From Prochlorococcus marinus str. MIT 9211 (lineage in GTDB: Bacteria; Cyanobacteriota; Cyanobacteriia; PCC-6307; Cyanobiaceae): a DNA stretch of 64,000 bases. The notes under the pieces were generated by a model that saw nothing but the letters and a program-made list of their open reading frames with translations, made no database searches and was not told the origin of the DNA. The position numbers and the translations under genes are program-made. Of the stretch, positions 9,708 to 18,033 are shown piece after piece. Each line of letters opens with the position of its first letter. The first letter of the stretch is position 1. The stretch lies in the NCBI RefSeq assembly GCF_000018585.1, contig NC_009976.1, positions 677,982-741,981 on the forward strand. The letters run 5' to 3'.

Positions 9708-10526
9708 TTGACTCTTTTTGCTTTTAGAGTTGTCGTGAGGAGACTTATTGATTGGTTTTTTTACTTGCTAGCTTTTTCTACACTTTCCCCAAACGAATGG
9801 CTTATTGCACTATTTTTGAACACTCTATTAATAACGCTCGCGCAGCGTCTGCCCATTTTAACTAAACTTGGATGGTTTCATGCAGGAGCTCTGGGGACAA
9901 TCCTTTGGGGATGCCTTGGCTGGAAAGGGTGGTTGTCAGTAGTTATTTACCTTTTTCTTGGCTCTCTTGTCACTAAGATTGGCTACACTTACAAGAAATC
10001 TAAAGGCATTGCAGAAGCAAGAGGTGGTAGTAGAGGGCCTGAGAATGTCTGGGGTTCAGCAGCAACAGGAGCTTTCTTGGCTGTGCTATTAAAAATTTTT
10101 GAAGGGGCGGGCCCACACTTAGAACTATTATGTATTGGCTTTGCCGCTAGCTTTGCAGCAAAATTGGCTGATACTTTTGGTAGTGAAATAGGGAAAAGAT
10201 GGGGACGCAGACCTCTCTTAATTACTACTTTTAAACGGGTTCCTGCTGGAACTGATGGAGCCATCAGTATTGCAGGCACATTCGCAAGCCTAGTTGGTAG
10301 CTTGTTGATGACATCTGTAATGAGCTTGCTTTCTTTTATTCCCAACGGATATGGCTTCCTGATTGTTGTTATATCAGCTTTTCTTGCAACTATTGCTGAG
10401 AGTTTCTTGGGCGCCTTAGTACAATTCCGTTTCAGATGGCTGACAAATGAACTTGTCAATAGTATCCAAACTAGTTTTGCAGCATCAATAGCAATACTTC
10501 TTGCTTATACAGTCAAAACTTATTAA
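9708..10526 (+). CDS. DUF92 membrane protein, phytyl-phosphate kinase (VTE6) homologue
   Basis: This 272-residue membrane protein belongs to the DUF92 family (TIGR00297). The plant member VTE6 phosphorylates phytyl phosphate to phytyl diphosphate, recycling chlorophyll-derived phytol into tocopherol or phylloquinone synthesis; a cyanobacterial homologue is expected to do the same. Visible features are about six hydrophobic segments, EARGGSRGPENVWGSAATGA near residue 103, KLADTFGSEIGKRWGRRP near 148 and the TFKRVPAGTDGAISIAGT segment near 172, all conserved in the family. It starts at TTG 9708, three bases after rsmE. Family secure; enzymatic role inferred from homology. Confidence 0.8.
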   Translation: MTLFAFRVVVRRLIDWFFYLLAFSTLSPNEWLIALFLNTLLITLAQRLPILTKLGWFHAGALGTILWGCLGWKGWLSVVIYLFLGSLVTKIGYTYKKSKGIAEARGGSRGPENVWGSAATGAFLAVLLKIFEGAGPHLELLCIGFAASFAAKLADTFGSEIGKRWGRRPLLITTFKRVPAGTDGAISIAGTFASLVGSLLMTSVMSLLSFIPNGYGFLIVVISAFLATIAESFLGALVQFRFRWLTNELVNSIQTSFAASIAILLAYTVKTY

Positions 10527-10577
10527 GTAGTCTAGAAAATATATATAGGCTTCTTTTTTAAGATTATGAGATTATGG

Positions 10578-11243
10578 TTATTTGTTTTTATTAAAGTCTA
10601 TCTCAGCCCAATTAACTAGTGAGCTCCAAGTAGAAACTTTTTGGTATATCCAATTGTGGCCATCAGAATTTAGATGTATGCCATCTGGCCCTATAAGGTT
10701 TTGCCACGAAGGTTCATTCCTCATTGCTTTGTAAGTAGGAAGAAAAGGTATATCTAACTCTAGACAACTCTCTTCTATTTGCCTTTCATAAATAGCACAG
10801 GCCTGGTTGGAGTACCACAGACATTGTGAGAATGGCATATGCTCCTCCTTGACAGGAGTAAGTCCTAGAACCATTACTCGTGTCTGCTTTTTAATATCCT
10901 TTAAAAGTCTTCCAAGGCCAAATCTAAATGCTTCAGATGATAGTTGGGGCCTGCCATCCTCTCTACCAATTTTTGCAGTGTCATTTAGACCTATTGAAAG
11001 TAGTAAGGCATCAGGAAATTTTCTTCTTAGTTCACCTCGACAAGTCCATTCTTGTTGCCATCGTTTTGCTACTTTTTCAAGTCCATCACCTCTGATGCCA
11101 AGCGGGTATATCACTGGAGCATCGGCTAGGTGCATCCAATTTTTTCTAAGCCGTTCACACCAACCACCTTCATTAACGTCTCCCCAGCCATAGACTGAAC
11201 TGTCGCCAATGACTATTAATTGCTTAGGTGACTTACTCATCAA
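10578..11243 (-). CDS. SGNH/GDSL-type esterase or lipase
   Basis: A 221-residue SGNH hydrolase. Block I holds the nucleophile serine in VIGDSSVYGWG near residue 13, block III the asparagine in LSIGLNDTA near 88, and block V the Asp-His pair in GPDGIHLNSDGH near 192. The block II glycine is less clear. Such enzymes deacylate lipids, carbohydrates or peptidoglycan-related substrates; the target here is unknown. No signal peptide is visible, suggesting a cytosolic role. It directly follows phnE on the same strand with no gap (its ATG abuts the phnE stop), so it is probably the last gene of the phn transcript. A link to phosphonate metabolism is unproven. Confidence 0.85.
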   Translation of the reverse strand: MMSKSPKQLIVIGDSSVYGWGDVNEGGWCERLRKNWMHLADAPVIYPLGIRGDGLEKVAKRWQQEWTCRGELRRKFPDALLLSIGLNDTAKIGREDGRPQLSSEAFRFGLGRLLKDIKKQTRVMVLGLTPVKEEHMPFSQCLWYSNQACAIYERQIEESCLELDIPFLPTYKAMRNEPSWQNLIGPDGIHLNSDGHNWIYQKVSTWSSLVNWAEIDFNKNK

Positions 11244-12815
11244 CTATGAATGTAACTTGAGATGGAGTAAAGGTTGCTTTGGTTTTATCTCTTTTAGTAG
11301 ATAATATTGAAGATGATCACTTAGTAACTCCCCTGTCAACGTAATAATCCCGAAAGTAGCCGTTAGAAGTATCACCTCAGACCAGTTGAAGGAACTTATT
11401 GATTCTCGTAATTGCCATCCCAGCCCAGAACCTCCTACTACACCAACAAGGACAGTTTCTCTTAGTATCACGTCAGTTCTATAGGCAGAATAGGCTAAAT
11501 AACTGTTGCTTTGAGGACAAATTCTTCCATAGAAAAAAGCTGATCTTTTATCTGCACCAAGTGACTTTATTGCATTAAAAATAGCAAGATCTTTGTTGTT
11601 AATACTTTCTTTTAGGATCCTACCCATAACGCCCATATTTTGAATCCCTAATGCCAATGAGGCTACTGCAATACTAGGGCTTGAACACATTAACAAAATA
11701 AGAGCTGATAAAGGCGCTGGTATAAGTCTGCAAACTATCCAGAGGAAGCTAATTACCTCTTCTCCTAATTTACTAGGCCAAAGTGATAAGAGGATTGGCG
11801 GAAGTCCGATTGCTATTCCAGCTGCAAATAAAGTTAGGCAAATAGTTTGAGATATTAAGCTTGCCCATGAAAGTTTATTGAATGAGTATATTAGCTCTTG
11901 TATAGAAGGGAGTTGAATTGGATAAAAGACTAATGATCTAGAGATTCCAAGATCTAGACTGTTTAGCCATAAGATGCTTACAACTAATAATATTAATATT
12001 GAGATTGATGCGGTAATTGTATAGTTAAAAATATTATTTAAATATAAACTTGGCGTTTGAATCCAGGTAATTACTTTTTCTAAAAAAAATAATATAATTC
12101 CAAGCATCCAAAGAGAAGTCCACATCTCATTGAATTCTAATGAGCGAATACTAAGTGTTAACTCGGTACCAATTCCACCAAGTCCAAATATCCCTAATAA
12201 TGTTGCTCCACGTAGTGCACATTCAAGTCGATAACCACCATATGTTCCTATGATAGGTATTATCTTAGGCGTTAATGCTGTTACAAGTGTTTCAAAAGGG
12301 CCTGCGCCACTATGCTTGCTTGCAACAAGACTTCTTATATCTAAACTGTTAATTTGCTCTGCAAATACCCTTGCAATTAAGGCTGAATATGGGATTGATA
12401 TCGAAATAATTGCAATATAAGGATTTAATCCAAAGACTTGTAAAAGGAGAAGTCCCCAGATTACTTCGTGAATTGCTCTAGGCACTGTTAATGAATACTT
12501 TAATATCTTGGACCAAAAGAGATTAACCTTGAATAACTCTGTAAAAATATTAGAAGTGATAACTCCCAGGAATATTCCATTTAGTAGACTAATAGCCCAG
12601 GCAATTATAGCTATAGAAATAGTAGTCTTAAGACTATTGAATGAACTTTCAATAACCAATCTATTAATAGATGGTTGAAATGCTGCAAGAAGAAACTTAA
12701 CTATAATATTAACCCCACCAGTATGAAAGCCTTCAACTAAGCTTTTGCCGACTGGAACTAGTGCTATGGCTGGCACTATTAGAAAAATTGGTTTTGCAAT
12801 ATTTAAAAGTCTCAA
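11244..12815 (-). CDS. phnE: Phosphonate/phosphite ABC transporter permease, fused double PhnE
   Basis: Inner-membrane permease of the PhnCDE importer. At 523 residues it is about twice a normal PhnE: each half is a complete permease-like domain. The cytoplasmic coupling loops are visible in both halves, GIFGLGGIGTELTL near residue 208 and VGVVGGSGLGWQLRES near 462. About six hydrophobic segments fall in each half. One polypeptide can thus supply both membrane domains. The gene follows phnC by two bases. The substrate could be phosphite, hypophosphite or a small phosphonate; sequence alone does not say. Fused PhnE proteins are, as I recall, usual in Prochlorococcus, but I could not check this. 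Confidence 0.88.
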   Translation of the reverse strand: MRLLNIAKPIFLIVPAIALVPVGKSLVEGFHTGGVNIIVKFLLAAFQPSINRLVIESSFNSLKTTISIAIIAWAISLLNGIFLGVITSNIFTELFKVNLFWSKILKYSLTVPRAIHEVIWGLLLLQVFGLNPYIAIISISIPYSALIARVFAEQINSLDIRSLVASKHSGAGPFETLVTALTPKIIPIIGTYGGYRLECALRGATLLGIFGLGGIGTELTLSIRSLEFNEMWTSLWMLGIILFFLEKVITWIQTPSLYLNNIFNYTITASISILILLVVSILWLNSLDLGISRSLVFYPIQLPSIQELIYSFNKLSWASLISQTICLTLFAAGIAIGLPPILLSLWPSKLGEEVISFLWIVCRLIPAPLSALILLMCSSPSIAVASLALGIQNMGVMGRILKESINNKDLAIFNAIKSLGADKRSAFFYGRICPQSNSYLAYSAYRTDVILRETVLVGVVGGSGLGWQLRESISSFNWSEVILLTATFGIITLTGELLSDHLQYYLLKEIKPKQPLLHLKLHS

Positions 12816-12817
12816 GA

Positions 12818-13555
12818 CTAGTTATAAAGCCAATTGAGATCTTTAGCTTCTAAGCTTTCTCTAGGGCTATCAAGGACAATCTGACCTTTTTTTATACCTA
12901 TAACACGTGTAAAATTATCTATTAATTCTGGCCTATGAAGACTTACTAAGCAGGTATCAGCTATATGCAGACAATCGACTGTTGTTTGCTTTAGTAAAAT
13001 ATTAAGTATCTTTCTGGACATATTAGGGTCTAAATTTGAAAGTGGCTCATCTACAAGTATTATCTCAGCCTGTTGTCGAAGTAACCTTGCAATAGCTACT
13101 CTCTGTCGCTGACCACCTGACAATCTCATTACTTGCGAATGAATTAAGTTCTGTTCTAAGTTGGCCGCTTCTATACAGGTATGACAGGCTTTCATGTCTA
13201 TCGAGCCTATTAAGTTTCTGAGAGCCCATAATAGATTATGTCTACCAAGCGCGCCAGAGTTTATGTTTTGGGCGACAGAAAGCTCTTCTATTAACCTTAG
13301 GTCTTGCCAGAGAGTCCCTATCTCTATTTTTCTTTCTCTTGGTAATAACTTTAGATCTTCTCCTTTAAATTTAACTACTCCATTTGTTGGGTCTATGCTC
13401 CCATTTGCAACAGCTATTAGTGTACTTTTCCCTGACCCACTCTTACCTAATACAGCGACCTTCTCTCCAGAAAATAGCTCTAACTTTATATGTTTAAGCC
13501 TATATTTATTTTGATCTTTAACATTTATATTAATTAGCTCTAGTAACTTTCTCAC
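12818..13555 (-). CDS. phnC: Phosphonate/phosphite ABC transporter ATP-binding protein
   Basis: ATPase of the PhnCDE importer, 245 residues. Walker A GKSGSGKST near residue 37, Q-loop GTLWQDLRLIEELSVAQN near 77, signature MRLSGGQRQRVAIARLL near 142, Walker B IILVDEPLSNLDP near 164, and a histidine switch in VSLHRPE near 205. The arrangement after the Q-loop (NINSGALGRHN) is typical of PhnC proteins. Its ATG at 13555 overlaps the phnD stop by four bases, and phnE follows after two, so the three are one operon. Identification is strong. Confidence 0.92.
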   Translation of the reverse strand: MRKLLELININVKDQNKYRLKHIKLELFSGEKVAVLGKSGSGKSTLIAVANGSIDPTNGVVKFKGEDLKLLPRERKIEIGTLWQDLRLIEELSVAQNINSGALGRHNLLWALRNLIGSIDMKACHTCIEAANLEQNLIHSQVMRLSGGQRQRVAIARLLRQQAEIILVDEPLSNLDPNMSRKILNILLKQTTVDCLHIADTCLVSLHRPELIDNFTRVIGIKKGQIVLDSPRESLEAKDLNWLYN

Positions 13556-14469
13556 TTGATTTTACCTAGCTGCCTACCAATTGTTTCTATGTCTCGATAT
13601 TGGTAGCTATATGCTGGTATGAACTTCTCAGCTCCAAAAAGTTCAAGAATAATTTTCTGGGATTTAGACTCTTTAGTAAAGCTTGTTAAAGTGTCTCTTA
13701 TCTTATTTGTAAAACCTTTTCCAAAACGCTCATCGATATTTGGTTGGGTAAGCCAGTGATAGTCAAAATAAGGAGGTGTACGCCAAATTACTTTGACTTT
13801 ACTAGTATCGATTTTATTTGTGGCAATGTTCTGTTTCCATACTTCTTCGTTAAGAGCACCAACTTCATAGGAACCACTTTGTACTAATGCCAATGTTGCA
13901 TCATGGCTTCCACTGAAGCCTGGCCTGCCACCTTTGAAATCTGTAATTCTAACGCCTGCTTTCTGTAGGAAATGTTGAGGCATAAGTCTACCGGATGTAG
14001 AACTCTCTGATCCGAAGGTAAACCTTCTCCCTTTTAGCAAACTCAAGTCCGAAAGATCTTTTATTAAGGGAAGATTGCTTTTTTGATTGGCTATAAAAAC
14101 ACTGTGAAACTTTGCATCAATATCTCTTTGTGCAACAACCCTAGCCCCAGGCTTTTGAATTCTTGCTTGTACACCAGTAAGCCCGCCAAACCATACAAGA
14201 TCAATACTTTCAGTTCTAAAGGCACTTACTGCTGCAGGATAATTTATTACGGGGATATATTTAACTTCTACATTTAGCTCTTTGCTCAACTCTCTTGCTA
14301 GTACAGTATGTAGTCGATTTAGGTGTTCTGGGTTTTGGTCTGGTATTGCGCTAATGATTAATCGCTCTTTTGCAAATGAGGATAGAGACGTATTTTGTAG
14401 TTGAAGTATTAGACAGAAGGTAAACCAAATAGCTCGCTTGAAGCGCTTATGGAAAAATGTAGAAATCAT
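13552..14469 (-). CDS. phnD: Phosphonate/phosphite-binding periplasmic protein
   Basis: Solute-binding protein of the PhnCDE system, about 305 residues. I place the start at ATG 14469, because it gives a basic N-terminus plus hydrophobic signal segment (RAIWFTFCLILQL) and avoids overlap with the gene upstream; a longer reading frame to 14565 would run into that gene. The mature part has the family pattern: LIISAIPDQNPEHLNRL, then DLVWFGGLTGVQAR near residue 100, FHSVFIANQ, and FTFGSESSTSGRLMP near 160, the loop that contacts the ligand. It begins eight bases after the aspC-like stop, so it may be co-transcribed with it. Ligand (phosphite versus phosphonate) is not decided. Confidence 0.9.
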   Translation of the reverse strand: MISTFFHKRFKRAIWFTFCLILQLQNTSLSSFAKERLIISAIPDQNPEHLNRLHTVLARELSKELNVEVKYIPVINYPAAVSAFRTESIDLVWFGGLTGVQARIQKPGARVVAQRDIDAKFHSVFIANQKSNLPLIKDLSDLSLLKGRRFTFGSESSTSGRLMPQHFLQKAGVRITDFKGGRPGFSGSHDATLALVQSGSYEVGALNEEVWKQNIATNKIDTSKVKVIWRTPPYFDYHWLTQPNIDERFGKGFTNKIRDTLTSFTKESKSQKIILELFGAEKFIPAYSYQYRDIETIGRQLGKIK

Positions 14470-14477
14470 GTAGGTGA

Positions 14478-15659
14478 TCAAATTAGTTGTGTTATCAGTT
14501 TTTCGAGACGTGCAATACCTTCTTTGATTGTATCTTCTGAAACTGCACAAGATAATCTTACGCACCGATCTTCTCCAAAGGCAATGCCAGGAATTATTGC
14601 TAGCCCTACTTTCTCCAAGGCTAATTTGCAGAAACTTAGTGAGTTTGGAAGTGACGGGGCTAATTCTGGGAATGCATAAAACGCACCTTTCTGTGGAATT
14701 AACGAAATTCCATTAATACTATTAAGCCCTTTAGTAAGTATTTCTCTTCGTTCGTTATAGCTTCTACTCATTGTTTTTATAGATTCCTTTGGCCCTAGAA
14801 GTGCAGCAAGGGCACCACGTTGAGCAAAGCTACATACATTACTCGTACTTTGGCTTTGTAATGCGATGGCAGTTTTAATAAATTCTTTTGGGCCAGCTAA
14901 GTACCCTATTCGCCAACCTGTCATCGCCCATGCTTTGGCGAATCCGTTAACAATAAATATTCTTTCTCTTAAGTCTGGAGCAATCGCTGCAAGACTATGA
15001 TGCGATTCATTTTCAGATATTAGATATTCATAAATTTCATCAGTCATCACTAGGAGTTGTTTATTCCTGCGTAATACCTCAGCAATAGAGATAAGCTCTT
15101 CTTTTTGAATTACTCGACCTGTCGGATTGCAAGGAGAATTAAGTATTAAGAGTTTTGTTCTGTTTGTAATCTTCTCTTCTAGTTTTTCAGAACTTAATTT
15201 AAAGCCATCTTTGGGTGATGTGTGTAAGGGTACTGGTATCGCACCTGCTAGCTTTGCTATCTCTGGGTAACTCAGCCAGTAAGGAGAGGGGATCAACACT
15301 TCGTCCCCTGGGTTAAGGATTATCTGAAATAAGTTGAAAATGGCTTGTTTCCCACCATTAGTTATAAGAATGTTTTCTGCTTTTGATGGGACGTTATTCG
15401 AGGTTGTGAGTTTTTGTGCAATAGCCTCTCTGAGTTCTGGATCGCCAGCAGCTGGACCATATCTTGTAATGCCATTTCTTAGAGCTTCTATTGCTGCATT
15501 TACAATGTAATTTGGTGTATCAAAGTCTGGTTCGCCAGCGCTAAGGCTGCATATATCTTTCCCTTCCTTTTTTAGTAACTTTGCTCGAGCACTGATCTCT
15601 AATGTCAATGAGAGCTGTAATTCTTGTGTTCTTTCGGAGATCAGATGTGATTTACTCAT
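14478..15659 (-). CDS. aspC: Aspartate/aromatic aminotransferase class I
   Basis: Class I PLP aminotransferase of 393 residues, closest to aspartate aminotransferases of the prokaryotic (subgroup 1-gamma) type. Key sites: LSAGEPDFDTP near residue 37, substrate-site GPAAGDPELREAIA near 66, NSPCNPTGRV near 172, MTDEIYEYL near 204, PLP lysine in FAKAWAMTGWRIGY near 236 and RLSCAVSEDTI near 371. I chose ATG 15659 (MSKSHLISER) over an upstream in-frame ATG at 15695, since the family normally starts shortly before the SERTQ motif. It supplies aspartate from oxaloacetate and glutamate. Substrate range could include prephenate, not testable here. Confidence 0.88.
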   Translation of the reverse strand: MSKSHLISERTQELQLSLTLEISARAKLLKKEGKDICSLSAGEPDFDTPNYIVNAAIEALRNGITRYGPAAGDPELREAIAQKLTTSNNVPSKAENILITNGGKQAIFNLFQIILNPGDEVLIPSPYWLSYPEIAKLAGAIPVPLHTSPKDGFKLSSEKLEEKITNRTKLLILNSPCNPTGRVIQKEELISIAEVLRRNKQLLVMTDEIYEYLISENESHHSLAAIAPDLRERIFIVNGFAKAWAMTGWRIGYLAGPKEFIKTAIALQSQSTSNVCSFAQRGALAALLGPKESIKTMSRSYNERREILTKGLNSINGISLIPQKGAFYAFPELAPSLPNSLSFCKLALEKVGLAIIPGIAFGEDRCVRLSCAVSEDTIKEGIARLEKLITQLI

Positions 15660-15752
15660 TTTCTGGTATGTTCTCAAAGAAGTTCTCTTAATCAAGACAT
15701 TTTGCCTGATTCTGTGACCTGAATTACCTAAATCAGTTATATAAAGTCTTGA

Positions 15753-16154
15753 ATGAATAAGATTGAGCCTAATTTTATTATTTCTTCTGACCAGCCTGAA
15801 AAGCTTGCTGAGTTTTATGGATTAGTTTTTGGAGGCAAAGTTTCTAAAGGCATCAATAATAACCATTATTCGATTACTTTCAAAAGGGGACTTAAAATAC
15901 ACATCTACCGTCCATCTAACTCTCAAACTTTTGTTCATAGGTCGACTCAATCTGTAGCTATTTGTTTTCAAGAGGAACCCTCAGATAATCCATCGTTAGT
16001 AATAAAGGAATGGTACAAAAGGATTTTGCCTTTAGGAGGGAGCCGTTTGGAGGGACCTAGAGAAGAGGAATTTGGTTCTGAAATGTGGATGACTGATCCG
16101 GAGGGGAATAACTTTTTGGTGTTTGTTCCCAATAACCTCTGTAATCATTCATAA
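15753..16154 (+). CDS. VOC-superfamily (glyoxalase/dioxygenase fold) protein
   Basis: A 133-residue single-module vicinal-oxygen-chelate protein. The pattern of an N-terminal NFIISSDQPEKLAEFYGLVFG strand-helix (residues 6-26) followed by a C-terminal EMWMTDPEGNNFLVFVP strand near 110 is diagnostic of the fold. Metal ligands cannot be fixed with certainty, so it may be an enzyme or a binding protein. It is divergent from the aminotransferase gene and is followed by the uracil-DNA glycosylase gene after 27 bases on the same strand. The real substrate is unknown. Confidence 0.75.
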   Translation: MNKIEPNFIISSDQPEKLAEFYGLVFGGKVSKGINNNHYSITFKRGLKIHIYRPSNSQTFVHRSTQSVAICFQEEPSDNPSLVIKEWYKRILPLGGSRLEGPREEEFGSEMWMTDPEGNNFLVFVPNNLCNHS

Positions 16155-16181
16155 AATAAGAAAGCATAAAGCTCACTTAAA

Positions 16182-16757
16182 TTGTCAAAAAGCGATTTAT
16201 CTCAACCAAATATTTCCGAGCAACTATGCAATTGTCTGGAACCTTGCTCTAAAGTTGTTGTAGGCAGGGGCAATCCTTCCGCTCACTTAATGCTTGTTGG
16301 AGAGGCCCCTGGAGCAAAAGAGGAATTGCTAGGCAAGCCTTTTGTTGGAAGATCTGGCAAAGTTTTAGATAATTTATTGGAAGTGGTGGGGATTGATCAT
16401 CAAAAAGATATTTATATCTGTAATGTAATGAAGTCTAGACCCCCTAATAATAGAAGGCCTACTAGGGCCGAGATAGCAAAACACCTCCCTTGGTTAGTCC
16501 ATCAAATCAAGCTTGTAAAACCCTTTGTTATTGTTTTAGCTGGAGCTACTGCTTTAGAAACATTTTTAGAAATAAAAACCAAAATCACTGTATTAAGAGG
16601 CACATGGCAAAATTGGAGAGGAATAGCAGTTATGCCAATTTTTCACCCTTCTTACCTACTTAGAAATCCCTCGAATGCGAAGGGATCTCCTCTTGAACTC
16701 ACAAGATCAGATTTATTCGAGGTCAGAAAAAGAATGGAGACCTATCAGATTCTTTAG
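16182..16757 (+). CDS. Family 4-type uracil-DNA glycosylase lacking part of the Fe-S cysteines
   Basis: A 191-residue uracil-DNA glycosylase of the UDG family 4 type, which removes uracil from DNA. Catalytic motifs are present: LVGEAPGAKEE near residue 38, FVGRSGKVLDNLL near 54 and FHPSYLLRN near 155. Family 4 enzymes bind a 4Fe-4S cluster with two N-terminal cysteines and two later ones. Here cysteines 16, 18 and 22 occur at the N-terminus, but the usual Cys in the KCRPP motif is Ser85 (KSRPP) and the usual next Cys aligns with His101. The cluster is therefore probably lost or altered. Start is TTG 16182. Comparison with the canonical motif is from memory. Confidence 0.85.
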   Translation: MSKSDLSQPNISEQLCNCLEPCSKVVVGRGNPSAHLMLVGEAPGAKEELLGKPFVGRSGKVLDNLLEVVGIDHQKDIYICNVMKSRPPNNRRPTRAEIAKHLPWLVHQIKLVKPFVIVLAGATALETFLEIKTKITVLRGTWQNWRGIAVMPIFHPSYLLRNPSNAKGSPLELTRSDLFEVRKRMETYQIL

Positions 16758-16794
16758 AAATGCCACTCTCATTTTCCAAATCGAGAATTGACTT

Positions 16795-18033
16795 ATGACT
16801 TCAGTTTCTTCCCTAGAATTGAACTCCGAATTGCTCTCTCGTCGGTACAGCACTCAGATTCACCGGCGCCCAACAAGGACTGTAATGGTAGGTGACATAC
16901 CTATTGGTAGTGCGCATCCTGTTAGTGTCCAGTCAATGATTAACGAAGATACATTAGATATAGAAGCTTCTACTGCTGCCATTCGCAGATTGCATGAAAT
17001 TGGCTGTGAAATCGTTCGATTAACTGTCCCATCACTTTCTCATGCGAAGGCGGTTGGGGAAATCAAGCAGAAACTAGAAAGAAATTATAAACCTGTCCCT
17101 TTGGTCGCAGATGTTCACCATAACGGTATGAAAATAGCTCTGGAAGTTGCTAAGCATGTAGACAAAGTAAGAATTAACCCTGGCCTTTTTGTTTTTGAAA
17201 CCCCCGATCCTAATAGAACAGAATTCTCTGAGGAAGAGATGCAGTTAATAAAAGAAAAGATAGTTTCTAAATTTGAACCAATAGTAAATACTCTTAAAGC
17301 TCAAAATAAAGCCTTAAGAATAGGAGTTAACCACGGTTCCTTGGCTGAAAGGATGTTGTTTGCTTATGGCGATACCCCTTTAGGGATGGTTGAATCAGCA
17401 ATGGAGTTTGTTCGAATTTGTGATTCTTTAGACTTCCATAATATTGTTATATCTATGAAAGCTTCTAGGCCGCCAGTAATGCTTGCTGCATATAGAATGA
17501 TGGCTGACAGAATGGATAAAGAAGGCTTTAATTATCCATTACATCTAGGAGTAACTGAAGCAGGTGATGGGGATTATGGAAGAATTAAAAGTACAGTAGG
17601 TATAGGTACTCTTTTGTCTGAGGGTATAGGTGATACGATCAGAGTTTCTCTCACCGAAGCTCCTGAGAAAGAGATACCAGTAGCATATTCAATATTACAA
17701 ACTGTCGGTTTAAGGAAGACGATGGTTGAATATATAAGCTGTCCTAGTTGTGGAAGAACATTGTTTAATCTTGAAGAAGTAGTAGCTAAAGTTAGAGATG
17801 CTACTTCTCATTTAACAGGCTTAGATATTGCTGTTATGGGATGTATTGTTAATGGTCCTGGAGAGATGGCAGATGCAGACTATGGTTATGTAGGAAAGGG
17901 GAAGGGAGTTATTGCTCTTTATCGTGGTAGAGACGAAATTCGTAAAGTTCCCGAGGAGGATGGTGTTAGTGCTTTAGTTGACTTAATAAAGCAAGATGGT
18001 AAATGGCTTGAACCTGAAGAAGCGAAATTATGA
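16795..18033 (+). CDS. ispG: 4-hydroxy-3-methylbut-2-enyl diphosphate synthase
   Basis: IspG (GcpE) is the 4Fe-4S enzyme of the MEP pathway that converts methylerythritol cyclodiphosphate to HMBPP, feeding carotenoid, quinone and phytol synthesis. Seen: [16 protein letters not shown] and PVSVQSM near residue 42, LVADVHHN near 102, KVRINPG, and the cluster-binding cysteines in SCPSCGRT near 305 and [20 protein letters not shown] near 347. The length of 412 residues and the middle section fit the cyanobacterial form, which in photosynthetic organisms takes electrons from ferredoxin. The ctpA start overlaps its stop by four bases. Identification is secure. Confidence 0.97.
   Translation: MTSVSSLELNSELLSRRYSTQIHRRPTRTVMVGDIPIGSAHPVSVQSMINEDTLDIEASTAAIRRLHEIGCEIVRLTVPSLSHAKAVGEIKQKLERNYKPVPLVADVHHNGMKIALEVAKHVDKVRINPGLFVFETPDPNRTEFSEEEMQLIKEKIVSKFEPIVNTLKAQNKALRIGVNHGSLAERMLFAYGDTPLGMVESAMEFVRICDSLDFHNIVISMKASRPPVMLAAYRMMADRMDKEGFNYPLHLGVTEAGDGDYGRIKSTVGIGTLLSEGIGDTIRVSLTEAPEKEIPVAYSILQTVGLRKTMVEYISCPSCGRTLFNLEEVVAKVRDATSHLTGLDIAVMGCIVNGPGEMADADYGYVGKGKGVIALYRGRDEIRKVPEEDGVSALVDLIKQDGKWLEPEEAKL

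Noticed and set aside
9989-10459. A 156-residue minus-strand frame
   Set aside because: It is antisense to the DUF92 gene and its Lys/Pro/Ala content mirrors that gene's codons.
10807-11193. A 128-residue plus-strand frame
   Set aside because: It is antisense to the SGNH hydrolase, whose catalytic blocks are intact.
14470-14565. N-terminal extension of PhnD upstream of ATG 14469
   Set aside because: It would overlap the aminotransferase gene and place Arg-rich non-signal sequence ahead of a normal signal peptide.
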